NCBI GenBank assembly: GCA_013331265.1
Contig: DUGS01000070.1
Location: forward strand, 1 to 8,712
DNA: 8,712 nucleotides
From: Methanosarcina sp.
GTDB taxonomy: Archaea; Halobacteriota; Methanosarcinia; Methanosarcinales; Methanosarcinaceae
Reading direction: 5' to 3'
This document shows, one piece after another, positions 1-5,535 of this stretch. Position 1 is the first letter of the stretch. Every line of letters starts with the position of its first letter. The notes below the pieces were generated by a model that was given only the letters and a program-made list of their open reading frames with translations, ran no database searches and had not been told where the DNA came from. Position numbers and translations under genes: made by a program.

Positions 1-117
1 ATAGTATTTCAATTGTTTACATCCATCTGTTTTCTGGTTACTTTTATACTGGTGCTTATTTCAAGCAAAACTTATATCCTTTCAGGAATAATATATTTGA
101 TACTTGTTGTATATTGA
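1..117 (+). CDS. Possible C-terminal end of a membrane protein, cut by the window edge (ambiguous)
   Basis: Frame 1 is open from the first base to a TGA at 115-117 and would give 38 residues. They are almost entirely hydrophobic, with a short polar break (SSKTY) in the middle, like the last two membrane helices of an integral membrane protein. The case is weak. The + strand here is T-rich, which produces hydrophobic codons by chance, and frame 3 is also open, to about position 143, with a less hydrophobic sequence. All minus frames contain stops. The upstream part lies outside the window, so family and function cannot be assigned. Confidence 0.25.
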   Translation: MVFQLFTSICFLVTFILVLISSKTYILSGIIYLILVVY

Positions 118-143
118 TTCGATTGGACAGGTCTAATTTTTAA

Positions 144-373
144 GCTATATCAACTTGCTTAAAATACCTTTATCTGAGGCTTTGTCCGGGGGAATTCAAT
201 TTGTTTAGTGTAAAGGTCAATTATGGCTTTTAAATCGTTAATTTAAGGGGCTTGAGGTCATCAGTTTTATCTTCGCTTGACAGGTATTCTATTTCAGGAC
301 GTCTGAACCTATTGTAAGGGGAACCTATCAGTTTTAAGGGGCTTTTGACCGCACAAATTCTGTAACTCTAAAT
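144..373. other. AT-rich spacer ahead of the zinc-ribbon pair
   Basis: No convincing gene was found here on either strand. The spacer holds short repeated motifs. AAGGGG occurs at 245-250, 316-321 and 336-341, and again at 384-389 just before the first zinc-ribbon start. GAACCTAT occurs at 305-312 and 321-328. TATA-like stretches exist (for example TTAAAATACC near 158-168), but none is placed well enough to name as the promoter of the downstream pair. The transcript may therefore have a long leader. Confidence 0.4.
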
Positions 374-394
374 ATGGTAATTCAAGGGGGTTTA

Positions 395-538
395 TTGACG
401 AACTATCTAACAATATGTCCAAAATGCCATGCCAAACTGAAAATGAGCACAGACGGCAAGACCCAGTACTGTAGTGTTTGCAAGTACTGGACAAAAATAG
501 GCACTGCAAGGCTCGATTCAATTATGATTTACGAATGA
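395..538 (+). CDS. Zinc-ribbon microprotein, 47 aa
   Basis: A 47-residue protein beginning MTNYLTICPKCHAKLK. Four cysteines form a zinc-ribbon pattern, CPKC at residues 8-11 and CSVC at 26-29, separated by 14 residues, and a tryptophan follows the second knuckle. Function is unknown; comparable one-ribbon microproteins are common in archaea. The TTG start is chosen because a G-rich Shine-Dalgarno-like stretch (AAGGGGG, 384-390) ends four bases before it. An in-frame ATG at 374 would add seven residues but has no ribosome binding site and would place that G-run inside the gene. Its TGA is followed after nine bases by the next gene, whose ribosome binding site overlaps this stop. The two are therefore very probably one operon and translationally coupled. 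Confidence 0.62.
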   Translation: MTNYLTICPKCHAKLKMSTDGKTQYCSVCKYWTKIGTARLDSIMIYE

Positions 539-541
539 GGG
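537..541 (+). promoter_or_regulatory. Shine-Dalgarno of the second zinc-ribbon gene, overlapping the first gene's stop
   Basis: GAGGG spans the last two bases of the upstream TGA and ends six bases before the ATG at 548. This placement supports both the ATG start and translational coupling of the pair. Confidence 0.6.
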
Positions 542-547
542 ATCTCA

Positions 548-787
548 ATGGAAAACTTCGGTATTCTTAAATTTTGCAGTGCATGTGAGACCAGGCTAAA
601 ACGCCAGGTAATTGGTTCGAATGTCTTCTACTATTGCCAGAGTTGTGGGCGTGTGAGTTCGGAGGCATGTTTCTCGGGGGGAGTTGACGCGCTCCTGGTC
701 CAGAAACCACTGTCTTCTCCCAGGGTATCTTCCACCGCTGGACTGATACTTCATGAGGATAAAAGAAAAGTTTCAGTAAGGACTTAA
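548..787 (+). CDS. Zinc-ribbon small protein, 79 aa
   Basis: A 79-residue protein. Its N-terminal half is a zinc ribbon, CSAC at residues 10-13 and CQSC at 30-33 with a 16-residue spacer and a glycine after the last cysteine, resembling the N-terminal ribbon of TFS/RpoM-type transcription factors. A fifth cysteine sits at residue 41. The C-terminal half (about 45-79) is serine- and basic-rich with no recognisable domain, and the C-terminal TFIIS-type ribbon with its acidic loop is absent. It is therefore not a TFS orthologue. The pattern (aromatic residue before the second CxxC, similar loop length) matches the 47-residue neighbour, suggesting diverged paralogues. A terminator follows about 60 bases after the stop. 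Role unknown; nucleic-acid or protein binding is a guess from the fold. Confidence 0.68.
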   Translation: MENFGILKFCSACETRLKRQVIGSNVFYYCQSCGRVSSEACFSGGVDALLVQKPLSSPRVSSTAGLILHEDKRKVSVRT

Positions 788-845
788 CCCTAAAAAAGGA
801 GTTTAAATTCAAAGAATTTCATCAATATACTTGCTTTTTTAAAAT

Positions 846-896
846 GAGCCTGAAAAGGCTCCTAATTTCCGTTTTTAATTTTTAATTTTTTCGTTT
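846..896 (+). terminator. Hairpin plus U-tracts ending the zinc-ribbon operon
   Basis: GAGCC (846-850) pairs with GGCTC (857-861) around a six-base loop. Several T-runs follow within the next 35 bases (871-900). It lies just downstream of the second zinc-ribbon gene in the correct orientation. U-rich tracts alone are sufficient for many archaeal terminators, so the T-runs may matter more than the short stem. Confidence 0.6.
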
Positions 897-930
897 TTAA
901 TTTTATACCTGTTATTTTCTATCTTTTATT

Positions 931-958
931 TAAAAAATATTAAAAAAGAAAAAGAAGA
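931..958 (-). terminator. U-rich terminator downstream of the cobT-like gene
   Basis: Read on the minus strand, this stretch is a run of T-tracts (complement of AAAAAAGAAAAAGAAG) beginning about 55 bases after the cobT stop. There is no clear stem. It faces the terminator of the zinc-ribbon operon, so the two convergent units each have their own U-tract. Confidence 0.4.
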
Positions 959-1013
959 TTTAACTTATAAATATAATTCTCTGTATATATTTATTTAAAT
1001 GCAGCTTTTTTCT

Positions 1014-2063
1014 TCATTGCCCTGCTTTGAGCAGTTTGCAGACATTTTCCACTTCGGTCCTGAACTGGTCCTGAGTAATTCCGAAAAGGCCTGCAAGATA
1101 CATGGCCCCTCCAGCACCTGCACCTTCTTTTATTGTGCCGGTCTCATACCTTTGAAGCCCTTTCATGCTGGACTTTCCAAAGCCGGGGTCTGCAACATAA
1201 ACTACAGGCACTCCAAGAGTTGTAGTCAGCTGAATGAAGTTTGCGGATTTATCTTCCACTACATAACGGGTAGTTGCGATTGCGAGTTTCTCAGTATTGA
1301 GACCCATGTGTTTGATCAGGGCGTAAACTGCTACCATTTGAGTCCCACCAGCAAGGACAACACTAATTCCAGTTCCCTGAAATCCTGCAATAAGTCCTGC
1401 AACTGCAGGCATCATGGGGTCTCCCATACAGGCAATAGCTTTCATAGGATCATTTTTCAGACAGCCAAATGTCAGACCCGAGGCTTTCATGCCCTCTTCA
1501 ACAACCTGTTTTTTAAGCCCAAGAGGATTTTCATCTGCACTGCTGCTGACATTTCCGTCATACCCGAGCGCTGTTAAAACTCCCATTGCCGTTGTTGTGC
1601 CTCCAGGAATGCTTTCCCCGATGACTACATGGTCTACCTGATTCCTGAGCCTCTTACCAAGGAATTTCGCTCTTTCGTAGATGCCCTTCACATCCCTTAC
1701 TGCAATTGGCTCCCTGATGTCTTCTCCAGGCTTTGCTTTCAGGTCAATGCACGGGACTTCCGGAGTTACTATTAAACCGGAGTTTATGAAATGATAGGGA
1801 GCGTCCGTAAGCTTCAGCGCTGAACGGGTCATAATTGCAGGTGTGGGAGTGTCAAAAGGAGGAGTCATGGGAAGCACCGGTACACTGATAATGTTTCCTG
1901 TTTCCATAAGTTCCGCATCTCCTGCAGGCGTATAGTCTGTAAGTTCAGCTGTTTTTCCTGCTGCTGAGAGTTTTGGGATATGTGCTGTTTTTGTGTTGGA
2001 AAGTACGCACAAAAACATCGGTTTTTTAGGTTTTTTTGTTACTTCCGGTTCGATCCAGGCCAT
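1014..2063 (-). CDS. cobT: CobT-like nicotinate-nucleotide phosphoribosyltransferase (UPF0284 family)
   Basis: 349 residues, the usual length for archaeal UPF0284/CobT-like proteins. CobT transfers phosphoribose from nicotinate mononucleotide to the lower-ligand base, giving the alpha-ribazole phosphate used for the corrinoid nucleotide loop; it is cytoplasmic. Visible landmarks are GESIPGGTTTA at about 149-159 (the phosphate-binding CobT motif), GDPMMPAVAGL at 214-224, VLAGGTQM at 236-243 and KEGAGAGGA near the C-terminus. In the last, Glu313 aligns with the catalytic glutamate of the bacterial CobT EGxGA motif. The lower-ligand base cannot be read from sequence; methanogens often use 5-hydroxybenzimidazole rather than dimethylbenzimidazole. 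The ATG start has GAGGAG (2070-2075) at good spacing. It stands alone, with no other corrinoid genes in the window, downstream of an unusual leader region. Confidence 0.88.
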   Translation of the reverse strand: MAWIEPEVTKKPKKPMFLCVLSNTKTAHIPKLSAAGKTAELTDYTPAGDAELMETGNIISVPVLPMTPPFDTPTPAIMTRSALKLTDAPYHFINSGLIVTPEVPCIDLKAKPGEDIREPIAVRDVKGIYERAKFLGKRLRNQVDHVVIGESIPGGTTTAMGVLTALGYDGNVSSSADENPLGLKKQVVEEGMKASGLTFGCLKNDPMKAIACMGDPMMPAVAGLIAGFQGTGISVVLAGGTQMVAVYALIKHMGLNTEKLAIATTRYVVEDKSANFIQLTTTLGVPVVYVADPGFGKSSMKGLQRYETGTIKEGAGAGGAMYLAGLFGITQDQFRTEVENVCKLLKAGQ

Positions 2064-2089
2064 TCATATCTCCTCTATAATTAACATAG

Positions 2090-2129
2090 ATAAATCTGTA
2101 GATTATTCTATAACTCTGTAGATAATTCT
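2090..2129. repeat. Two-unit 20-bp tandem direct repeat in the cobT leader
   Basis: On the + strand, units 2090-2109 and 2110-2129 are adjacent and match at 18 of 20 positions; the common core is CTGTAGATxATTCT. The units abut exactly, about 27 bases upstream of the cobT start. A 20-bp period is about two helical turns, so a dimeric regulator would meet both copies on the same face. Confidence 0.7.
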
Positions 2130-2141
2130 CAAAATATTTTT

Positions 2142-2207
2142 TCCGGGAGATCTCGTACAGATTAGCTAGTTCCACAGTATTGATAAATTAATGTAGATCC
2201 CCTCGGA
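2142..2207 (-). repeat. Imperfect inverted repeat, possible leader stem-loop
   Basis: TCCGGGAGATC (2142-2152) can pair with GATCCCCTCGGA (2196-2207). The pairing gives about ten pairs interrupted by a small internal loop and one G-T pair, closing a loop of about 43 bases. If transcription begins upstream of it, the cobT mRNA leader would carry this structure. Confidence 0.35.
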
Positions 2208-2325
2208 GTATAGTGAAGAATTCTTCTACTTAGTATTTAATATTTATCGGCGCTCAATTATATTTTAATTATGCTCAAATTAACTTTACTTTATTTTATT
2301 CTATTTCCATAATCAGCCGATTTGC

Positions 2326-2347
2326 TTGTATATGAGATATAATAAAG
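2326..2347 (+). promoter_or_regulatory. TATA-like promoter of the 40-aa small gene
   Basis: TTGTATATGAG (2326-2336) and the adjoining GATATAATAAAG (2336-2347) are TATA-like. Transcription starting about 25 bases after the first would begin near 2357, giving a leader of about 20 bases that includes the AGGAG at 2367-2371. AT-rich DNA makes such boxes common, so the support comes from the spacing to the downstream signals. Confidence 0.35.
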
Positions 2348-2377
2348 ATCAATTGAGTAAAGGCGCAGGAGTTTTCA

Positions 2378-2500
2378 GTGCATAAATATGCCTTGAAACC
2401 GCTGCCAGGACACAAAAACGTTTGTTTTTACTTTCATATGTTGTCATTTGCAGGTTCAAGGGTGCCAGGTAAGTTGAAAAAGAATATTAAAAAGATATGA
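2378..2500 (+). CDS. Candidate small basic protein, 40 aa
   Basis: A GTG-initiated 40-codon frame ending in TGA at 2498-2500, in the gap between proS and cobT and opposite in strand to both. AGGAG (2367-2371) lies six bases upstream of the GTG, and an in-frame TGA at 2354-2356 excludes a longer start. A TATA-like box is correctly placed and a perfect 8-bp hairpin begins at the stop codon. The product (begins MHKYALKPLPGHKN) has eight lysines and one arginine but no aspartate or glutamate. It has an aromatic/hydrophobic stretch at about 15-25 and a basic tail, GKLKKNIKKI. No family is recognised. It could be a membrane-associated or nucleic-acid-binding peptide, or a chance frame; the agreement of signals is the argument for it. 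Confidence 0.48.
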   Translation: MHKYALKPLPGHKNVCFYFHMLSFAGSRVPGKLKKNIKKI

Positions 2501-2525
2501 AACACCCTTCCGGGTGTTTTCTAAA
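2475..2525. terminator. Bidirectional terminator between proS and the small + strand gene
   Basis: AAACACCC (2500-2507) and GGGTGTTT (2512-2519) form a perfect 8-bp stem. On the minus strand the loop is GGAA, a GNRA tetraloop, and is followed by CTTTTTAATATTCTTTTTC; this ends proS transcription about 60 bases after its stop. On the + strand a shorter T-run follows (TTTTCTAAATT), suiting termination of the 40-aa gene. Confidence 0.7.
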
Positions 2526-2581
2526 TTCCAGGCACAACTGCCCAGAAGTTATTTCTAACCTTAAAAGAGCTTTTACAGGGC

Positions 2582-4024
2582 TCAATAAGTTCTTGCAACG
2601 TAAACACGAGTTTCGGTTTCTGCTCCGCAGACAGGGCATTTCTCCTTTCCTTTTCCTCTGGGTGTCAGTGGAACTCCAAGGATGCCTGCTCCAATCCTGT
2701 CTTCCATTGCAAGTCCGCATTCTCTCTTGCCACACCAGGGGATTGTTGTAACCCCTTTCTGGATCTTTTCCTTTACTTCCTCAAGTTCAGTGCAGTCAAA
2801 GATGCGCCTTTCAAGTTCAGATTCAGCTTTTTCGTAAAGGCTTTTCTGGATTGCCTCAAACTTCAGACCAACTCCTGCCTCTATCTCGGGAAGAGAAATC
2901 TGGTCCTTTTCTCCTGTATCTCTCCTGACCGCAACCGCAACATTGTTTTCGAGGTCACGTGGGCCTATTTCGAGCCTGAGAGGAACGCCTTTCATTTCCC
3001 ATTTGTAGTACTTTGCTCCGGGGCGCAGGTCACTTGCATCGATCTCTACCCTGATTCCTGCTTTCCTCAGACGGTCCTGGACATCTCTGCAGGCTGCAAG
3101 CACCTCTTCTGCCCCTTTCTTAAATATGATCGGGATAATGACCACCTGAACAGGTGCGATTTCGGGAGGGAGGACAAGCCCCTTGTCATCTCCATGAATG
3201 GAGATTGTGGCTGCAATAGACCTCTCTGAAATCCCGTAACATGTCTGGTAGGCATAGCGCTGTTCGCCGTCTGGAGCTTCGTATTTTATATCAAATGTCT
3301 TTGCAAAGTTGTTCCCCAGGTGGTGAACAGTCCCTATCTGAAGAGTCTTTCCGTCAGGCATCACTGCATCAAGAGCATCGGTATAGTCAGCGCCAGGGAA
3401 TTTGTCCCAGTCAGGCCGCCTCGAACGGAGTACAGGGACTGCAAGCCTGCGGTATATCTCAGTATAAAGCCCAATAGCTTCCTTTACCTGGGCTTCTGCA
3501 TCTTCCCATGTGGCGTGTACGGTATGTGCTTCTTTAAAGGAAGTGATTTCCCTGAGCCTGATTAGAGGTCGGGTATGCTTAGTCTCATAGCGGAAGGTGT
3601 TAACTATCTGATAGAGCTTCAGAGGGAGGTCAGCATGAGACCTGACCCATATTTTATACATTGGATAGATGGCAGTCTCACTTGTGGGGCGGAGGGCCAG
3701 AGGTATATCAAGCGGGTCTTTTCCTCCATGCGTGACCCAGTACACTTCATCCTCAAAGCCTTTAATGTGTTCGGCTTCTTTCATGAACTCGTTTTCAGGG
3801 ATAAGCAGGGGAAAGAGAGTTTCCTGATGTCCGCTGTTATCAAGAATTTCCCTTATGATATTGTAGGTGTTCCTCCTTATGGCAAAGCCGAAGGGGTACC
3901 AGACGTAGAGTCCCTTTACAGGGTAGCGGACGTCCATTATTTCTGCCATCCACAGGAGTTCGTTATACCAGTCGCTGAATGCCTCTTTTGGAGGGAGTGC
4001 TGCTTCTTTTTCGCTTTCTGCCAT
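2582..4024 (-). CDS. proS: Prolyl-tRNA synthetase, archaeal/eukaryotic type
   Basis: 480 residues, the standard length of the archaeal (type 3) enzyme, which charges tRNA-Pro with proline using ATP in the cytoplasm. It is a class II synthetase. The proline/ATP loop RPTSET is at 112-117, motif 2 FRYETKHTRPLIRLREI at about 144-160, and motif 3 ERSIAA with HGDDKGLVLPP at about 267-286. An anticodon-binding domain follows at about 290-370. The C-terminal domain carries a four-cysteine zinc site (C431, C436, C463, C466) and the protein ends in the conserved tyrosine (ARTY). No bacterial-type editing insertion is present. The ATG has GGTGA (4029-4033) four bases upstream. It appears monocistronic, with its own terminator and a large upstream gap. 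Confidence 0.97.
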   Translation of the reverse strand: MAESEKEAALPPKEAFSDWYNELLWMAEIMDVRYPVKGLYVWYPFGFAIRRNTYNIIREILDNSGHQETLFPLLIPENEFMKEAEHIKGFEDEVYWVTHGGKDPLDIPLALRPTSETAIYPMYKIWVRSHADLPLKLYQIVNTFRYETKHTRPLIRLREITSFKEAHTVHATWEDAEAQVKEAIGLYTEIYRRLAVPVLRSRRPDWDKFPGADYTDALDAVMPDGKTLQIGTVHHLGNNFAKTFDIKYEAPDGEQRYAYQTCYGISERSIAATISIHGDDKGLVLPPEIAPVQVVIIPIIFKKGAEEVLAACRDVQDRLRKAGIRVEIDASDLRPGAKYYKWEMKGVPLRLEIGPRDLENNVAVAVRRDTGEKDQISLPEIEAGVGLKFEAIQKSLYEKAESELERRIFDCTELEEVKEKIQKGVTTIPWCGKRECGLAMEDRIGAGILGVPLTPRGKGKEKCPVCGAETETRVYVARTY

Positions 4025-4338
4025 ACCTTCACCATATTATTGTAATTTCAGTTAATTCTTGTGATAGATCGTATTATGAAATACTTCAATCCAGTATATT
4101 GCCGCCATTTATTTCCTTAATTGATGCCTTCTTTCAAGCCGATTGCCTTTTGTACTGGACACCATGTTGAGAGATTTTGGGGGGTTTAACTTATACAGTA
4201 CATGTGCTGCTTTATTTCAACAGGAAGCCTGTACAGCCCTTGACGTGCCTGCATTTTAATGAGATAAAAGTAAATAACTATAATGGGGGTTTTACCCCCT
4301 GAATCTTGGTCGGGCTATTAAAAATATGGAAAAAAGAA
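4025..4338. other. Gap between proS and zpr1; promoter region, no convincing gene
   Basis: The zpr1 terminator occupies the right end. The rest should hold the proS promoter, which cannot be fixed; an inverted repeat GTATT-ATGA-AATAC (4071-4084) lies 50-60 bases upstream of the proS start, and a 14-bp near-palindrome CAGTACATGTGCTG is at 4196-4209. Two 18-codon frames on the minus strand (4109-4165, then 4052-4108) abut as TAA-ATG. They are too short and featureless to call genes, though leader peptides cannot be excluded. Confidence 0.4.
4262..4300 (-). terminator. G/C hairpin and U-rich terminator of the sepF-zpr1 operon
   Basis: GGGGGT (4285-4290) pairs with ACCCCC (4294-4299) around a three-base loop. 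Reading the minus strand, a T-rich stretch (ATTATAGTTATTTACTTTTATC) follows. It lies about 40 bases after the zpr1 stop. An additional T-rich run (TTCTTTTTTCC, minus strand) directly follows the stop itself. Confidence 0.6.
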
Positions 4339-4983
4339 TTAATCTCCTCCGAGGGGCTTGACATTATCCGAAACATCATGTGAAAGTTCGGATTTGTCAA
4401 CATCGAAAACTATCATGCCGGTGTTCAGCTTCTCAGCTTCTTCTTTTGAGAGTTTGGTAGCGACAGCCTTTTTAGAAATTACTGCACTGTTTCCGAGTGG
4501 GTCTTCGATGATGACTGTGATCGTCCTCTTACCTTCGATTACTTCGTTGAGCATGCACAGGAGTTCCTGGCTGCGGGCAAATTTTTCTTCGTCTTCCAGT
4601 ACCCATCTACTTGCGGTCATGAGGACATTTTGAACCCTTTGCAGCACACCCTCAATATTCGTTATGTATGAATCAGAAACCGTGCCGGGTTCGATAACAA
4701 TTCCCATCTCCGGAATGCGTATCGTCCCTGAGGTTGAGCGGATGACTCTTGCATTAAGGTCTTCCGGGGTCTCAACTGACAGCTCATAGCGCATGGGCTC
4801 TTTGCTGGAGAGGATCATAGTGTCTGCAAAACGGAAACTGCAAGGGCATTTTGCAGTTACGTACATAATCTCCCCGAAATAGGGAATATTATCTCTCTGC
4901 CATGTCATCACAAGTTCTTTCTGACACAGAGGGCAGGTGATCCTCGTCTCAAAGCTTTCATCCTTAAAATACTTATTATTCAA
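4339..4983 (-). CDS. zpr1: ZPR1-family zinc-finger protein (archaeal)
   Basis: 214 residues, typical of archaeal ZPR1 proteins, which have one zinc finger plus one double-stranded beta-helix module; eukaryotic ZPR1 has two copies. Eukaryotic ZPR1 acts as a chaperone for elongation factor 1A; the archaeal role is not settled. The finger is CPLC at 17-20 with C46 and C48, where the second knuckle reads CPC rather than CxxC. Further family motifs are GIVIEPGT at 94-101 and EDPLGNSAVI at 160-169. The start is TTG: there is no in-frame Met before the first Cys pair, the TTG overlaps the sepF stop as TTGA, and GGTGG lies upstream inside the end of sepF. Translation is therefore probably coupled to sepF. 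Confidence 0.88.
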   Translation of the reverse strand: MNNKYFKDESFETRITCPLCQKELVMTWQRDNIPYFGEIMYVTAKCPCSFRFADTMILSSKEPMRYELSVETPEDLNARVIRSTSGTIRIPEMGIVIEPGTVSDSYITNIEGVLQRVQNVLMTASRWVLEDEEKFARSQELLCMLNEVIEGKRTITVIIEDPLGNSAVISKKAVATKLSKEEAEKLNTGMIVFDVDKSELSHDVSDNVKPLGGD

Positions 4984-5360
4984 TATTTTCCACCAATAAT
5001 CTTTGATCTGTCGATTTTAATGCCTGTCGGGGTCACAATCACGGTGTTCCCTTTGACACCTGCAATATCTCCATGGACATCGACAACAACGTCTTTCAGT
5101 TCCTTTAAAACTCTGTCCCTTAGCAGGTCATCGCCTTTGATATTTGATATATCGACCATGAGGATGTTCCCGTTATAAATCTCTTGCTTGAGTGTGGATA
5201 TCTGGTTAATGCTTGAGATTTCTGCGATTTTTACATATGTTTCTGCAGGCTCGTCTTCCAGAACTTCTTCATATTTGCTGAGGTCAATTTCAGTGTAGTC
5301 TTCGGCACTGGTTGTACTCTTTACATTGCCGCCAAGGATCTTATCTATAAGTTTTGCCAT
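4980..5360 (-). CDS. sepF: SepF-like cell division protein (archaeal, DUF552)
   Basis: 126 residues. SepF anchors FtsZ to the cytoplasmic membrane and, in archaea lacking FtsA, is the main Z-ring tether. The layout fits. A short amphipathic N-terminal segment (MAKLIDKILGG) would bind membrane. An acidic, flexible linker follows at about 18-40. The compact SepF core lies at about 41-118, with the turn GDIAGVKGN (97-105) and the strand TVIVTPTGI. The ATG start has only a weak Shine-Dalgarno-like sequence (AGGCG). A TATA-like box lies about 80 bases upstream, suggesting its own promoter despite the PUA gene before it. Its last codon and stop overlap the zpr1 start, making a two-gene operon. Confidence 0.88.
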   Translation of the reverse strand: MAKLIDKILGGNVKSTTSAEDYTEIDLSKYEEVLEDEPAETYVKIAEISSINQISTLKQEIYNGNILMVDISNIKGDDLLRDRVLKELKDVVVDVHGDIAGVKGNTVIVTPTGIKIDRSKIIGGKY

Positions 5361-5434
5361 CTATGCACGCCTTTTGTATCTTTTTTAAATTTAGATAGTA
5401 CTGTCCTATATTGGGATCTATATTAATTAATTTT

Positions 5435-5450
5435 GCTATTATAAAGCTAC
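5435..5450 (-). promoter_or_regulatory. TATA-like promoter for sepF-zpr1
   Basis: On the minus strand this reads GTAGCTTTATAATAGC. It sits between the PUA gene and sepF, about 80 bases before the sepF ATG, which would give a leader of roughly 50 bases. TTAATATAG slightly nearer the gene is an alternative. Confidence 0.3.
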
Positions 5451-5455
5451 ACTGG

Positions 5456-5476
5456 TTCCCGACCTGTATTCGGGAA
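5456..5476. repeat. Inverted repeat between the PUA gene and sepF
   Basis: TTCCCGA (5456-5462) and TCGGGAA (5470-5476) form a perfect 7-bp stem with a seven-base loop, about 60 bases after the PUA gene stop. It may be that gene's terminator, but the T-tract following it on the minus strand is weak. Its position next to the TATA-like box also allows an operator for sepF. Confidence 0.5.
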
Positions 5477-5535
5477 TTATTACGTTTGCTAAAGGAGGAT
5501 TTTTTTCTCTGATAATATACTGTTTTCTGGCACTT

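Larger units (their letters stand above)
2064..2377 (-). promoter_or_regulatory. cobT upstream region with repeats and potential RNA structure
   Basis: This gap of about 310 bases has no plausible gene on either strand. From cobT outwards it holds the Shine-Dalgarno (2070-2075), a two-unit 20-bp tandem repeat (2090-2129), a long imperfect inverted repeat (2142-2207), a near-palindrome (2212-2230), and an AT-rich TATA-like stretch (about 2235-2250) that could start a leader of roughly 150 bases. The outer end (2326-2377) holds promoter-like and Shine-Dalgarno sequences for the + strand small gene. The conserved B12-box of cobalamin riboswitches (AGCCAGGAGACCTGCC-like) was looked for and not found. 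Confidence 0.4.

Noticed and set aside
309..521. 70-codon minus-strand frame opposite the first zinc-ribbon gene
   Set aside because: It is antisense to a frame with a clear four-cysteine ribbon, has no ribosome binding site and no recognisable domain.
1014..2063. In-frame amber codons that might be read as pyrrolysine
   Set aside because: All genes in the window end at positions expected for their families, so there is no reason to invoke readthrough.
2064..2260. Cobalamin riboswitch upstream of cobT
   Set aside because: No B12-box or the surrounding conserved helices were found; only unrelated inverted and tandem repeats are present.
2349..2447. 32-codon ATG frame on the minus strand, opposite the 40-aa candidate gene
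   Set aside because: It has no Shine-Dalgarno and no matching terminator, whereas the + strand frame covering the same bases has both.
2440..2475. Possible tRNA T-arm (GGTTCAAG)
   Set aside because: The bases flanking the loop do not pair, and no acceptor or anticodon arm can be built around it.
3575..4045. 156-codon + strand frame opposite proS
   Set aside because: It is a shadow of the highly conserved proS coding sequence, with no signals of its own.
4052..4165. Two abutting 18-codon frames upstream of proS (TAA directly followed by ATG)
   Set aside because: Each is very short, with at most a weak AGGA before the second, and neither resembles a known leader peptide; chance is the simpler explanation.
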